A stretch of 64,000 bases of DNA from Achromobacter insolitus (GTDB taxonomy: Bacteria; Pseudomonadota; Gammaproteobacteria; Burkholderiales; Burkholderiaceae_B). Below are positions 24,761-33,562 of this stretch, in pieces. The stretch is from assembly GCF_002209555.1 (NCBI RefSeq), contig NZ_NJIF01000008.1:1-64000 (forward strand), in the 5' to 3' direction. Position 1 is the first letter of the stretch. The number at the start of each line of letters is the position of its first letter. A model generated the notes under the pieces. It was not told the origin of the DNA and made no database searches. It saw only the letters and a program-made list of their open reading frames with translations. A program made the position numbers and the translations under genes.

Positions 24761-25831
24761 ATGCTGAAGATTTTTGGCGCACCCAGCCGCTACATCCAGG
24801 GTGCCGGCGCCCTGGACACCCTGGGACAGTACGCAGCCCTGTTCGGCCGCCGGGCGGCCCTGGTCATCGACAGCTATGTGCACGGCGTGCTGGGGCCAAG
24901 AATCGAAGCCCTGTGCGCGGCGCAGCAGGTATCGCTGGTGCCGCTCATCGTCGAGGGCGACCTGACGCCGGACGTGATCACGCAATTGAGGGCGCAGGCG
25001 GCGCCTGCCGGCATCGACATGGTGATCGCGGTGGGCGGTGGCAAATCGCTGGACGCCGGCAAGGCAGTGGCTAAATCCTCGCACTGCCATCTCATCACCG
25101 TGCCCACCGTCGCATCCAACGACGCGCCGACGAGCAAGAATTACGTTCTGTACGACGCCCATCACAATCTCCTGGCGGTGGAGCACATGCTGTTCAATCC
25201 CACGATCGTGCTGGTGGACACCGCGGTCATCGCGACCGCCCCCGCGCACTTCTTCCGAGCCGGCCTGGGCGACGCGGTCTCCAAGAAGTTCGAAGCCGAA
25301 CAATGCGGCCGCAATGGCGGCCGGAACATGTACGACGCCGCGCCTCCCCTTACCGCGCAGTACATCGCCGACGGCTGCCTGCGCACCCTGCTGGCCGACG
25401 GCGCCGAAGCCGTGGCCGTCGCCGGCAGCGGCCAGCCCACGCCGGCGTTCGAACGCGTGGTGGAAGCAATGATCCTCATGAGCGGACTCGGTTTCGAAAG
25501 CGGCGGCCTTTCCATCGCCCATGCGTTGACACGCGGACTGCCGAAGATCAGCGGTGTTGCCGCCGCCCCGCACGGCCTGCAGGTGGCCGTCGGCCTGCTG
25601 GTGCAACTGGACCTGGAGAACCGGGCGGACGGCATGCTGGCCGAATTGACCCGCTGGTACGCCCAGGTAGGCTTGCCCACGAGCTTGCGCGGACTGGGCG
25701 CGGCCGAAGCACCGTCCGACGCGGAATTGAAGCTGGCGGCGGAACTGAGCCTGAAGGCCCGCCACGCCGCCAACTTCGATCGCGAGCTGGATACGGACAC
25801 CTTGGCCGCCGCGTTGCGCCGCCGCGCCTGA
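24761..25831 (+). CDS. iron/zinc-containing polyol dehydrogenase, glycerol dehydrogenase-like
   Basis: This 356-residue protein is a class III (iron-containing) alcohol dehydrogenase of the GldA branch. It has an NAD-binding GGGKSLD loop (about 94-100), TVPTVASNDAPTS (115-127), and metal ligands from GLGDAVS (Asp, about 170), SIAHALTRGL (His, about 251) and APHGLQVAVG (His, about 268). It interconverts a polyol and a ketone using NAD. AAGGAATCTCCC precedes the start; it follows the GntR gene by 21 bp and is probably co-transcribed with it. Substrate other than glycerol is likely given the context. Confidence 0.85.
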   Translation: MLKIFGAPSRYIQGAGALDTLGQYAALFGRRAALVIDSYVHGVLGPRIEALCAAQQVSLVPLIVEGDLTPDVITQLRAQAAPAGIDMVIAVGGGKSLDAGKAVAKSSHCHLITVPTVASNDAPTSKNYVLYDAHHNLLAVEHMLFNPTIVLVDTAVIATAPAHFFRAGLGDAVSKKFEAEQCGRNGGRNMYDAAPPLTAQYIADGCLRTLLADGAEAVAVAGSGQPTPAFERVVEAMILMSGLGFESGGLSIAHALTRGLPKISGVAAAPHGLQVAVGLLVQLDLENRADGMLAELTRWYAQVGLPTSLRGLGAAEAPSDAELKLAAELSLKARHAANFDRELDTDTLAAALRRRA

Positions 25832-25867
25832 TATCGCGGAGGCCGGCCAGGCCGGCCCCCTTGGACA

Positions 25868-26803
25868 TCAGAACGCGACGTTGTCCTTGCCCTTCAAATC
25901 CAGTTTGGCGCGCGCTTCCTCAGGCGTGGCGATTTCCAGGTTGAGCGCCTCCAGGATGGTGCGGATACGCTCCACCTGAACCTGATTGGATTTCGCCATT
26001 TCGCCCGGGCCGATCCACAGCGAATCCTCCAGCCCCACCCGCACGTTCGACCCCATTGCCGCACCGATGGTAGCCAGCGGCATCTGGCCCCGACCTGCCC
26101 CGAGGATCGACCATTCATAGTCGTTGCCAAACAAACGGTCAGCGGTGCGCTTCATGTGCATGAGGTCTTCGGGATGCGGACCGATGCCGCCCAGGATGCC
26201 GAATACCGACTGGATGAAGGGCGGCGACTTGACCAGGCCGCGGTCCACGAAATGCGCCAGGTTGTACAGATGGCTGATGTCGTAGCACTCGAACTCGAAG
26301 CGGGTGCCGTTGGCGTTGCCCAGCGTGAGGATGGATTCAATGTCCTGGTAGGTATTGCGGAAAACCAGCGAACGGCTGTTCTCCAGGTGTTCGCGCTCCC
26401 AGTCGTGCTTGAATTCCTTGAATCGACCCAGCATCGGATACAGGCCGAAGTTCATGGACCCCATGTTCAGCGACGCCAGCTCCGGCTTGAAGGTGGTGGC
26501 CGGGCGCATCCGTTCTTCCACGGTCATGTGGGGACTGCCGCCCGTGGTGATATTGATGATGGCGTCCGTTTCCTGCTTGATCCGCTCCAGGAAGGGCTTG
26601 AACAGCGCCGGGTCCTGCGACGGCTTGCCGGTCTGCGGATCGCGCGCATGCAGGTGCAGGACCGCCGCGCCCGCCTTGGCCGCGCCGATGGCCGCTTCCG
26701 CGATCTCGTCGGCGGTGACCGGCAAGTGAGGCGACATGCTGGGCGTGTGGATCGCACCCGTCACGGCGCAAGTGATGATGACTTTCTGCTTGGGCTTAGC
26801 CAT
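25868..26803 (-). CDS. beta-keto acid cleavage enzyme (BKACE, DUF849)
   Basis: This 311-residue TIM-barrel protein of the BKACE family has the zinc-binding HLHAR motif (about 50-54) and the partner Glu/His in the late barrel (GLEDSLWIG, about 258-266). The family condenses a beta-keto acid with acetyl-CoA and cleaves it to acetoacetate and a new CoA ester. It overlaps by 8 bp the preceding 3-hydroxyacid dehydrogenase gene, which would supply the beta-keto acid: the same enzyme pair as in carnitine breakdown (L-carnitine dehydrogenase plus BKACE). Substrate is unknown here. Confidence 0.9.
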   Translation of the reverse strand: MAKPKQKVIITCAVTGAIHTPSMSPHLPVTADEIAEAAIGAAKAGAAVLHLHARDPQTGKPSQDPALFKPFLERIKQETDAIINITTGGSPHMTVEERMRPATTFKPELASLNMGSMNFGLYPMLGRFKEFKHDWEREHLENSRSLVFRNTYQDIESILTLGNANGTRFEFECYDISHLYNLAHFVDRGLVKSPPFIQSVFGILGGIGPHPEDLMHMKRTADRLFGNDYEWSILGAGRGQMPLATIGAAMGSNVRVGLEDSLWIGPGEMAKSNQVQVERIRTILEALNLEIATPEEARAKLDLKGKDNVAF

Positions 26804-27752
26804 TGTTGTCTCCGTTGTCCTGCTTGTGGCGCATGAGGCGCATCAGTTTTTCATCGCGCCAGAAGCGGCGCTTGGCAAGATCTTCCCGCGGCAACAGGCC
26901 GCGGCGTTCCTCCGACAGGGCATCAACCAGCGCGCCCTCCCAGGCGACCGGCTCGCCCTGGGTCGCGCCGATGGACTGGTACAGCCCGCCGTAGCGCGCG
27001 CAGTAATCGGCAATGCCGCCGGGCGCATTGAGGTCTATGGTCTCGAACGGCCCCATGAACGACCAGCGCAGGCCCAGGCCGTCCTTCACCGTAGTGTCGA
27101 TGTCCTCGGCGCTGGCGATGCCTGCACTCGCCAGACGGAATGCCTCGTGCAGCAACGCGCCCTGCAGGCGGTTCAGGATGAAGCCCTCGATCTCGCGCCG
27201 CACCAGCACGGGCTTTTGCCCGATGCCGGCCATCACGGCGCGGGCGGCTGCGACCGCTTCGGGACGGGTCCAGGGCGCGGGGCACAATTCCACCACCGGG
27301 ATCAGGTAGGGCGGATTCACCGGATGCACCACCAGGCAGCGGTGCCGGCCCGCCAGGTGCGCGGTGAATTCGCTGGCCGGTATGCTGGATGTGGAACTGC
27401 CAATGATGGCGTCCGGTTCCGCGGCGGCGTCCAGTTCGGTGAAGAGCGCCCGCTTGATTTCCACGTTTTCCGGAGAATTCTCCTGGACGTAGCTGGCGCC
27501 CTTCAAGGCATCGGCCAGACTGCTTGCCACCTGGACGCGGTCGCCGATGGCCTCGGCATGCGCGAGCAGCCCCTGGGACTCCAGTTCGCGCAGCTGCTGC
27601 AGGATCAGTCCGCGAGCCTCCGCGAGCATAGCGGCGTTGACGTCGTAGAGGCGCACTTCCCAACCCATGCGGGCGAACACAATGGCCCAGCCCTGGCCGA
27701 TCAGTCCTGTCCCGACAATGGCGGCACGCCGCGCTGTCGTCGCGGCGTCCAT
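26796..27752 (-). CDS. 3-hydroxyacyl-CoA dehydrogenase-family protein, carnitine dehydrogenase/lambda-crystallin-like
   Basis: This 318-residue protein has the N-terminal NAD-binding GTGLIGQGWA (14-23) and the 3-hydroxyacyl-CoA dehydrogenase core (SSTSSIP, HPVNPPYLIPVVEL, about 118-155), with the catalytic His-Glu pair in HPVNPP...E. This single-domain layout with a Trp/Arg-rich tail matches L-carnitine dehydrogenase and L-gulonate dehydrogenase (lambda-crystallin) rather than fatty-acid FadB. It would oxidise a free beta-hydroxy acid to the beta-keto acid, feeding the BKACE gene it overlaps by 8 bp. Its start overlaps the SDR gene's stop (TGATG). The longer open frame upstream is an artefact. 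Confidence 0.85.
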   Translation of the reverse strand: MDAATTARRAAIVGTGLIGQGWAIVFARMGWEVRLYDVNAAMLAEARGLILQQLRELESQGLLAHAEAIGDRVQVASSLADALKGASYVQENSPENVEIKRALFTELDAAAEPDAIIGSSTSSIPASEFTAHLAGRHRCLVVHPVNPPYLIPVVELCPAPWTRPEAVAAARAVMAGIGQKPVLVRREIEGFILNRLQGALLHEAFRLASAGIASAEDIDTTVKDGLGLRWSFMGPFETIDLNAPGGIADYCARYGGLYQSIGATQGEPVAWEGALVDALSEERRGLLPREDLAKRRFWRDEKLMRLMRHKQDNGDNNG

Positions 27753-28534
27753 CAGTAGAGCTTCTGCGTGAAGCCGTCCACCACGATGGCCTGCCCGGTG
27801 ACACTGCGGGCGGCCTCGCTGGCGTTGAACAGCACCATGTTGGCGATATCGCGCGCCGTGACCATGCGGCCCAGCGCCGCCTGGTTCTCGTATTGCGCGG
27901 CGATCTCTTCCACCGGACGGCCCAGCGTATCCGCCTTGGCCGCGATGACCGCGCGTATGCGCGGCCCCTCGACCGCGCCCGGCAGAATGGCGTTGACGCG
28001 GATGCCATGCGGCCCCAGCTCGATGGCCAGGGACTTGGTGAATCCGATCACCGCCCACTTCGAGGCCGAATAGACGGAGCGTCCGGCGAAACCCAGGTGG
28101 CCGGCCGCGGAGGACAGGTTGATCATCACGCCGGCCTTGGACTCCTTGAGCAAGGGGATCGCCTGGCGGGCGCATAGGAATTGCCCGGTGATGTTCACGG
28201 CCAGCGTCCGGTCCCAATCTGCCTTGGACAGGGTTTCCACATAGCCGGTGGGCCCGGCCACGCCCGCGTTGTTCACCAGGATGTCCAGGCCACCAAGTTT
28301 GGCGCGCACCTGATCAAAGAGCGCGGCAACGCTGTCCTCGTCCGAGACGTCGGCCAGCGCGGCGTGCACGCCGGGCAGTTCGGCCGGCAGCGCAGCCAGG
28401 CGCTCCTGGTTCACATCGCACACGAATACGGAGGCGCCAGCATGGCGGAACACCTTCGCCATCTCCAGGCCCAGCCCGTCCGCGCCGGCGGTGATCAGCA
28501 CCCTTTTCCCGGCGAAATCCACTTCCTCGAACAT
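27752..28534 (-). CDS. short-chain dehydrogenase/reductase
   Basis: This 260-residue classical SDR has the cofactor motif TAGADGLG (about 15-22), the NNAG motif (about 89-92), and the catalytic Ser-Tyr-Lys as LSSAAG (about 142) and YSASK (about 157-161). Acidic D41 after the second strand suggests NAD. It is first in the leftward operon with the beta-hydroxyacid dehydrogenase and BKACE, with a GntR-type operator 44-56 bp upstream. It probably oxidises a hydroxyl of the imported compound before beta-keto cleavage. Confidence 0.85.
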   Translation of the reverse strand: MFEEVDFAGKRVLITAGADGLGLEMAKVFRHAGASVFVCDVNQERLAALPAELPGVHAALADVSDEDSVAALFDQVRAKLGGLDILVNNAGVAGPTGYVETLSKADWDRTLAVNITGQFLCARQAIPLLKESKAGVMINLSSAAGHLGFAGRSVYSASKWAVIGFTKSLAIELGPHGIRVNAILPGAVEGPRIRAVIAAKADTLGRPVEEIAAQYENQAALGRMVTARDIANMVLFNASEAARSVTGQAIVVDGFTQKLY

Positions 28535-28577
28535 GCCTCTGTCTCCTAGATTTTTATGTAAAAGCGGCCGATTGATG

Positions 28578-28590
28578 ATATACGATATAT
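28578..28590. promoter_or_regulatory. GntR operator, site 2 of 3
   Basis: ATATACGATATAT differs from site 1 at one base. It lies 44-56 bp upstream of the SDR gene start, a normal place for a repressor site on that leftward promoter. Confidence 0.65.
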
Positions 28591-28789
28591 GAAAAAAGCC
28601 GCTACTTCCGGATGTTTCCGCTCGCCGTCAGATCCGCCAAACCGTGTCATCCAGAAGCAGGGTAAACCCATGAATTTGCGCAGGATCATCCCGCTAAGTC
28701 TTTATTCATGCGGCTTTAGGGAATTCCCCGATTCGGCGGGTTACGACCCCAACTAGAATCCAAGGCGGGGTTTGCTACCCGGCCGGCAG

Positions 28790-28802
28790 ATATATCATAT
28801 AT
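28790..28802. promoter_or_regulatory. GntR operator, site 3 of 3
   Basis: ATATATCATATAT is the exact reverse complement of site 1 and lies 62-74 bp upstream of the transporter binding-protein start codon. With the other two sites it marks the outward promoters of the locus as one regulon. Confidence 0.7.
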
Positions 28803-28863
28803 TCAAAAAAAGACGGACCAACCAAGAAAGTCCGCATCCCATACCGACAAAGGAGCGTAGACA

Positions 28864-30063
28864 GTGTTCAAGTTCAACAAAATTGCTTTGGCGCTGGGCC
28901 TGTGCGGCGCGCTGGCAAGCGGCACCGCAGCAGCCGACATGAAGGTGGGCGCACTCTTCCCGTTCAGCGGCGCGCTCGCGCTCCTGGGGCAGGAGAGCTA
29001 TCGCGGCCTGGAGCTGGCCGTCAATGAAATCAATGCAGCGGGTGGCGTCAACGGCGAAAAGATCGAGATCATCAAGGCCGACGCGGTCGACCCGACCCAA
29101 GCCGTGTCGGAAACCAAGCGCCTGATTTCCTCCAACGTGGTCGGCGTGTTCGGCAGCTACGCTTCCGGCATTTCCTACGCGGCCTCGCCCGTCACGGAAT
29201 TGGCCGGCGTGCCCTACTTCGAGCTGGGCGCCACTGCGCACAAGATCACCACCCGTGGCTACAAGTATCTGTTCCGCAGCAACCCCAACACCGCGCTGTA
29301 CGGGGTGTCGGTGGTCAATGCGCTGCACGACACCATCGCGCCGGGCATGGGACTGAACCCGAAGGACATCAAGATCGGCATCATCCACGAGGACGGTCCC
29401 TACGGCACCGACGTGGCCGCCACGGAGAAAAAACGCGCCCAGGAACTGGGCTACACGGTTGCGGAAGTGCTCCCGTATTCGGCCAAGACCGTCGACCTGT
29501 CCTCGCTGATCCTGCGCCTGAAGGGAGCCAAGGTCGACGTGGTGCTGCAGACCGCCTACCAGAACGATGCCATCCTGTTCTTCAGCCAGGCGCGTGCCGC
29601 GGGCTTCAAGCCCAAGGTCGTGATCGGCGCGGGCGGCGGCTATTCGTTGGCCGACACGGCCAAGGCCGTGGGCGCCGACATGAATGGCGTGTTCGACCTG
29701 GACTTCCCCCAGGCTTCCATCAACCCGGCTGGCGCGCCAGGCCTGGACAAGTTCCTTGAAGCCTACAAGTCCACCTACAAGAGCGACCCGCAGTCCGGCC
29801 ACAGCCTGACCAACTACGTCGGCGCCAAGGCCTTCTTCGAAGCCATCGGCAATGCCAAGTCCACGGACAAGGACAAGATCCGCGCGGCGGTGCTGGCCTA
29901 CAAGAAGCCGGCCGGCCAGACTGCCAACGGCTGGGCCTTCGACTTCGGTGAAGACGGGCAGAACAATGCATCCACGTTCTACGTGATGCAGTGGCAGGAC
30001 GGCAAGCTCGTCACCATCGCACCCGGCAACCTCGCACTCGGCAAGCCCATTTTCAAGAAATAA
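28864..30063 (+). CDS. ABC transporter substrate-binding protein, LivK-like
   Basis: This 399-residue periplasmic protein has a GTG start with AAGGAG 9 nt upstream, a signal peptide of about 24 residues (ALGLCGALASGTAAA), and the type I two-lobed binding fold of branched-chain amino acid receptors (VGALFPFSGALALLGQES, EIIKADAVD, GVFGSYAS). In catabolic loci such proteins often bind aromatic or hydroxy acids rather than leucine. It heads the transporter operon and has a GntR operator in its leader. Confidence 0.9.
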   Translation: MFKFNKIALALGLCGALASGTAAADMKVGALFPFSGALALLGQESYRGLELAVNEINAAGGVNGEKIEIIKADAVDPTQAVSETKRLISSNVVGVFGSYASGISYAASPVTELAGVPYFELGATAHKITTRGYKYLFRSNPNTALYGVSVVNALHDTIAPGMGLNPKDIKIGIIHEDGPYGTDVAATEKKRAQELGYTVAEVLPYSAKTVDLSSLILRLKGAKVDVVLQTAYQNDAILFFSQARAAGFKPKVVIGAGGGYSLADTAKAVGADMNGVFDLDFPQASINPAGAPGLDKFLEAYKSTYKSDPQSGHSLTNYVGAKAFFEAIGNAKSTDKDKIRAAVLAYKKPAGQTANGWAFDFGEDGQNNASTFYVMQWQDGKLVTIAPGNLALGKPIFKK

Positions 30064-30175
30064 ACGCCTAGCCAGTGCTCAGGCGCTCGGGGGCGCCTGA
30101 TGATTCCCGGAGTCCGCGCGCCCGGGTCCGGCCGAATTCACGGCCGGGCCCGGGCCGCAGCTAAGAGGTTGCAAC

Positions 30176-31042
30176 ATGGAACTATTCATTCAACTGGTCA
30201 TCAACGGCCTGTTGCTGGGCGGCGCATACACCATCATCAGCCTAGGGCTGACGCTGATTTTCGGCGTGGTGCGGGTCGTGAACTTCGCGCACGGCGAATT
30301 CCTCATGATAGGCATGTACATGGTCTATCTGATCGCGGCGCAATTCGGGGTGCATCCCTACGCCGGCCTGGTGCCGGTCGCCATCATCCTGTTCGCGCTG
30401 GGCGCGCTGACGCAAAAGGGCATCATCCAGCCGCTGCTCAACGCCGACCAGCACATCCAGATTTTCGCCACGGTGGGCGTGTCCACCATCCTCCTGAATC
30501 TTGCCCTGGTGATCTTCGGCGCCAACGTCTATCGCGCGCCGGTCGAACTGGGCACCAGCGCCATCGACGTCGGCCCCTTTTCGATGGTGACCGGGCAACT
30601 CGTCACGTTCGTGATCGGCCTGAGCCTGGCGGTGCTGCTGCACCTGTTCATGCACCGTACCTACCTGGGCCGCGCGTTGCGCGCCGTGGCCCAGCACCGC
30701 TACGCCGCCACGCTGATGGGCGTGAACGTCAACAACGTCTATGCCATCGCATTCGGGCTGGGCACGGCTTTCGTCGGCATTGCCGCCGGTTTGCTGGCGC
30801 CGCAGTATCCGGTGTTTCCCACCGTGGGCACATACTTCGTGCTGACGGCATTCGTGATCGTGGTGCTGGGCGGACTGGGCAGTCTGTACGGTGCCGTGGC
30901 CGGCTCCATGATCATCGGCATCGTGGACACGCTGGCCGGCTTCTACATCGCCCCCGACCTGAAAGAGGTCGTTTATTTCGGGATCTTCCTCTTGATCCTG
31001 GTGCTGCGCCCGAACGGCCTGTTCGGCGTCGGCACAGAGTGA
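30176..31042 (+). CDS. ABC transporter permease, LivH-like
   Basis: This 288-residue protein has about eight hydrophobic segments and the LivH pattern (INGLLLGGAYTIISLGLTLIFG at the N-terminus, VRVVNFAHGEFLMIG, and GGLGSLYGAVAG near the C-terminus). It is one half of the inner-membrane channel and partners with the fused LivM-LivG encoded next. Confidence 0.9.
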   Translation: MELFIQLVINGLLLGGAYTIISLGLTLIFGVVRVVNFAHGEFLMIGMYMVYLIAAQFGVHPYAGLVPVAIILFALGALTQKGIIQPLLNADQHIQIFATVGVSTILLNLALVIFGANVYRAPVELGTSAIDVGPFSMVTGQLVTFVIGLSLAVLLHLFMHRTYLGRALRAVAQHRYAATLMGVNVNNVYAIAFGLGTAFVGIAAGLLAPQYPVFPTVGTYFVLTAFVIVVLGGLGSLYGAVAGSMIIGIVDTLAGFYIAPDLKEVVYFGIFLLILVLRPNGLFGVGTE

Positions 31043-31064
31043 TCAGAGCAACAAGGAGCGAGAC

Positions 31065-32846
31065 GTGTTTCCCGATATTCGACACCCCAAGACTTACGTC
31101 AGCCTCATCCTGCTGATCGCGATGTTCCTCTTGCCCGTGATCATGGGCACGCCCTTCTGGACCAATCTGTTCGTGCTGCTGTTCGTGTTTTCGGCCCTCT
31201 CGGTGGCCTGGAACATCGTGGGCGGCTATGCCGGCCAACTGTCCCTGGGCCATGCGGTGTTCTATGGCATCGGCGGCTATACCGCGACCCTGCTGACGCA
31301 GAACTTCGGTATTTCCCCCTGGTTCGGCATGCTGGCCGGCGCGGCGATCTCCGGAGCGGTCGCCATCCTGATCAGCTACCCCACCCTGCGTTTGCGCGGT
31401 CCGTTCTTCGCGCTGGCCACCATCGCAATCCTGGAGGTGGTGCGCCTGCTGGTCATCCACGAAGAAAGCTGGACCGGCGGCTCCAGCGGCATCAGCCTGC
31501 CGCTGAACATAGGCTGGACCTGGATCGTGTTCCGCGAGAAGGTCAATTACGTGATCATCGCGTTCGCCCTGTTCCTGCTGGTAACCTGGGTATCGTGGTA
31601 CATCCGCAAGTCGCGGATCGGCCACTACCTGATCGCGATCCGCGAACGCGAGGACGCGGCGCTGGCCGTCGGCATCCATACGGTGCGCATGAAGATCATC
31701 GCGGCGGTGGTGTCGGCCATGCTGACGAGCATCATCGGCACGTTCCACATCACCTATCTGACCTTCGTGGATCCCAGCTCGGCGTTTTCGCTGGAACTGT
31801 CGATCCAGGTCGCCATGTTCGCCTTGATCGGCGGCCTGGGCACCGTGGCCGGCCCCATCGCCGGCACCTTCCTGGTGCTGCCTATTGCCGAATTGGCGCG
31901 CGGCTGGCTCAGCAGCGTGGGCAACGGCATGCACGGCCTGATCTACGGCCTGATCCTGGTGGCGGTGGTGCTGACCATTCCCCGCGGCCTGGCCGGCGCC
32001 TTCGGTCCCGCCATCGAGCGCTGGCTGTCGCGCCTGCCCTACCTGGGCACGCCCCGCGCCAAGCTCAAGCTGGCCGACGAACTGCGGCTGCACAGCGCCG
32101 AACGTTCGGAGCAACCGGTGCTCAAGGCCGACAAGCTGTTCAAGAGCTTCGGCGGGCTGCGCGCCACCAACGACGTGTCGCTCACGCTGAACCAGAACGA
32201 GATCCTGGGCATGATAGGCCCGAACGGCGCGGGCAAGACCACGGTGTTCAACTTGCTGTCTGGCTTCCTGTCTCCGGACAAGGGCGGCATCAGCATGCTG
32301 GATGCGCACGGCAAGTGGGTCACCTGCAAGACGCCCGATGAGTTCGCGCACCAGGGACTGGGTCGCACCTTCCAGATCGCCAAGCCGTTCACCGGCCTGA
32401 CGGTGCTGGAGAACATCATGCTGGGCGCCTTCATCCGGACGTCGAACCGGGACGAAGCCGAGCAGATCGCATTGAAGGTTGCCGAACAGACCGATCTGGT
32501 GAAGTACCTGGGCATCGAGGCGCGCAACTTGACCGTAGGCGGCATGAAGCGCCTGGAGGTTGCGCGCGCGCTGGCGATCAAGCCGCGCATCCTGCTGCTG
32601 GACGAGGTCATGGCGGGCCTGAACCCCACCGACATCGAAAAGTCGATCCAGATGATCCGGCGCATCCGCGATTCGGGCGTGTCGGTGCTGCTGATCGAGC
32701 ACATGATGCAGGCCACCATGGCGCTGTCCGACCGCATCATCGTGCTGAATGAAGGCGCGGTGCTGGTCAGCGGCGCGCCCAAGGACGTGGTCGAGAACCC
32801 AGCCGTCATCGAAGCCTATTTGGGCAAGGAGTACCAGGATGCTTAA
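31065..32846 (+). CDS. fused LivM permease-LivG ATPase
   Basis: This 593-residue protein is encoded from a GTG start with AAGGAGCGAGAC upstream. Residues 1-320 form the LivM permease (AWNIVGGYAGQLSLGHAVFYG, GGLGTVAGPIAG). A linker of about 25 residues leads to a LivG ATPase (about 345-593) with Walker A GPNGAGKTT (near 384), an unusual signature LTVGGMKRLE in place of LSGGQ, and Walker B LLLDEVMAGL. Channel and ATPase are normally separate genes. The next gene starts 8 bp before its stop. Confidence 0.9.
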   Translation: MFPDIRHPKTYVSLILLIAMFLLPVIMGTPFWTNLFVLLFVFSALSVAWNIVGGYAGQLSLGHAVFYGIGGYTATLLTQNFGISPWFGMLAGAAISGAVAILISYPTLRLRGPFFALATIAILEVVRLLVIHEESWTGGSSGISLPLNIGWTWIVFREKVNYVIIAFALFLLVTWVSWYIRKSRIGHYLIAIREREDAALAVGIHTVRMKIIAAVVSAMLTSIIGTFHITYLTFVDPSSAFSLELSIQVAMFALIGGLGTVAGPIAGTFLVLPIAELARGWLSSVGNGMHGLIYGLILVAVVLTIPRGLAGAFGPAIERWLSRLPYLGTPRAKLKLADELRLHSAERSEQPVLKADKLFKSFGGLRATNDVSLTLNQNEILGMIGPNGAGKTTVFNLLSGFLSPDKGGISMLDAHGKWVTCKTPDEFAHQGLGRTFQIAKPFTGLTVLENIMLGAFIRTSNRDEAEQIALKVAEQTDLVKYLGIEARNLTVGGMKRLEVARALAIKPRILLLDEVMAGLNPTDIEKSIQMIRRIRDSGVSVLLIEHMMQATMALSDRIIVLNEGAVLVSGAPKDVVENPAVIEAYLGKEYQDA

Positions 32847-33543
32847 GGTTTCGAATCTGTCCTCCGGCTACGGCAAGAGCCAGGTCCTGACCGGCCTGAA
32901 TTTCGAAGTGAACGCGGGCGAGATCGTCACGCTGATCGGGGCCAACGGCGCCGGCAAGACCACCACGCTCAAGACCCTGTGCGGAGTCATCGGCGCAATG
33001 GAAGGCAAGGTCGAGTTCGAAGGCCAGGACCTGACCAACCGCAAGCCCTATGACATCGTGGACGCGGGCATCACGATGATTCCCGAAGGTCGCCAGTTGT
33101 TCCCGCACTTCACCGTGCGCGACAACCTGCTGATGGGTTCATACAAGCGCGCCGCGCGTCCCATCGTGCAACGCAAACTGGACGAGGTGCTGGGCATCTT
33201 CCCGCGGGTGAAGGAACGGTTGAACCAGTATGCCGGCTCGCTCTCGGGCGGCGAACAACAGATGGTCGCAATTGCGCGCGGCATGATGGCCGACCCCAAG
33301 CTGCTGGTGTTCGACGAGCCTTCGCTAGGACTGTCGCCGCTGCTGGTGCAGCAGATGTTCGACATCATTCGCGGCGTCACCGCGCATGGCGTGACCGTGC
33401 TACTGGTAGAACAGAACGTGTTCCGCACCCTGCGGCTGGCGGACCGGGGCTATGTGCTGGAGAACGGAGCGATCGTGCGCACCGGCACCGGCGCGGAATT
33501 GCTGAGCGACCCGCATGTAAAGAAGGCCTACCTGGGCCATTGA
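32839..33543 (+). CDS. ABC transporter ATP-binding protein, LivF-like
   Basis: This protein of 234 residues is the second ATPase of the Liv-type importer. It has Walker A GANGAGKTT (about 35-43), signature LSGGEQQM (about 137-144) and Walker B LLVFDEPSLGLSP (about 155-167). The ATG at 32839 is in frame with the domain and overlaps the LivM-LivG gene by 8 bp; a longer frame upstream is a shadow. Confidence 0.9.
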   Translation: MLKVSNLSSGYGKSQVLTGLNFEVNAGEIVTLIGANGAGKTTTLKTLCGVIGAMEGKVEFEGQDLTNRKPYDIVDAGITMIPEGRQLFPHFTVRDNLLMGSYKRAARPIVQRKLDEVLGIFPRVKERLNQYAGSLSGGEQQMVAIARGMMADPKLLVFDEPSLGLSPLLVQQMFDIIRGVTAHGVTVLLVEQNVFRTLRLADRGYVLENGAIVRTGTGAELLSDPHVKKAYLGH

Positions 33544-33562
33544 TACCGAGGATCCATTTTTT

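Larger units (their letters stand above)
28535..28863. other. 329-bp divergent control region with two GntR operators
   Basis: This gap separates the SDR/BKACE operon from the Liv-type transporter operon. It contains two copies of the 13-bp A/T near-palindrome, one near each end (28578-28590 and 28790-28802). A TAGAAT (28754-28759) could be a -10 for the transporter operon, but I see no clear -35. No gene is seen. Confidence 0.6.

Noticed and set aside
25832-25867. Palindrome GGCCGGCC-A-GGCCGGCC as a terminator between convergent genes
   Set aside because: It has no loop of usable size and no U-tract; it may be a chance GC-rich repeat.
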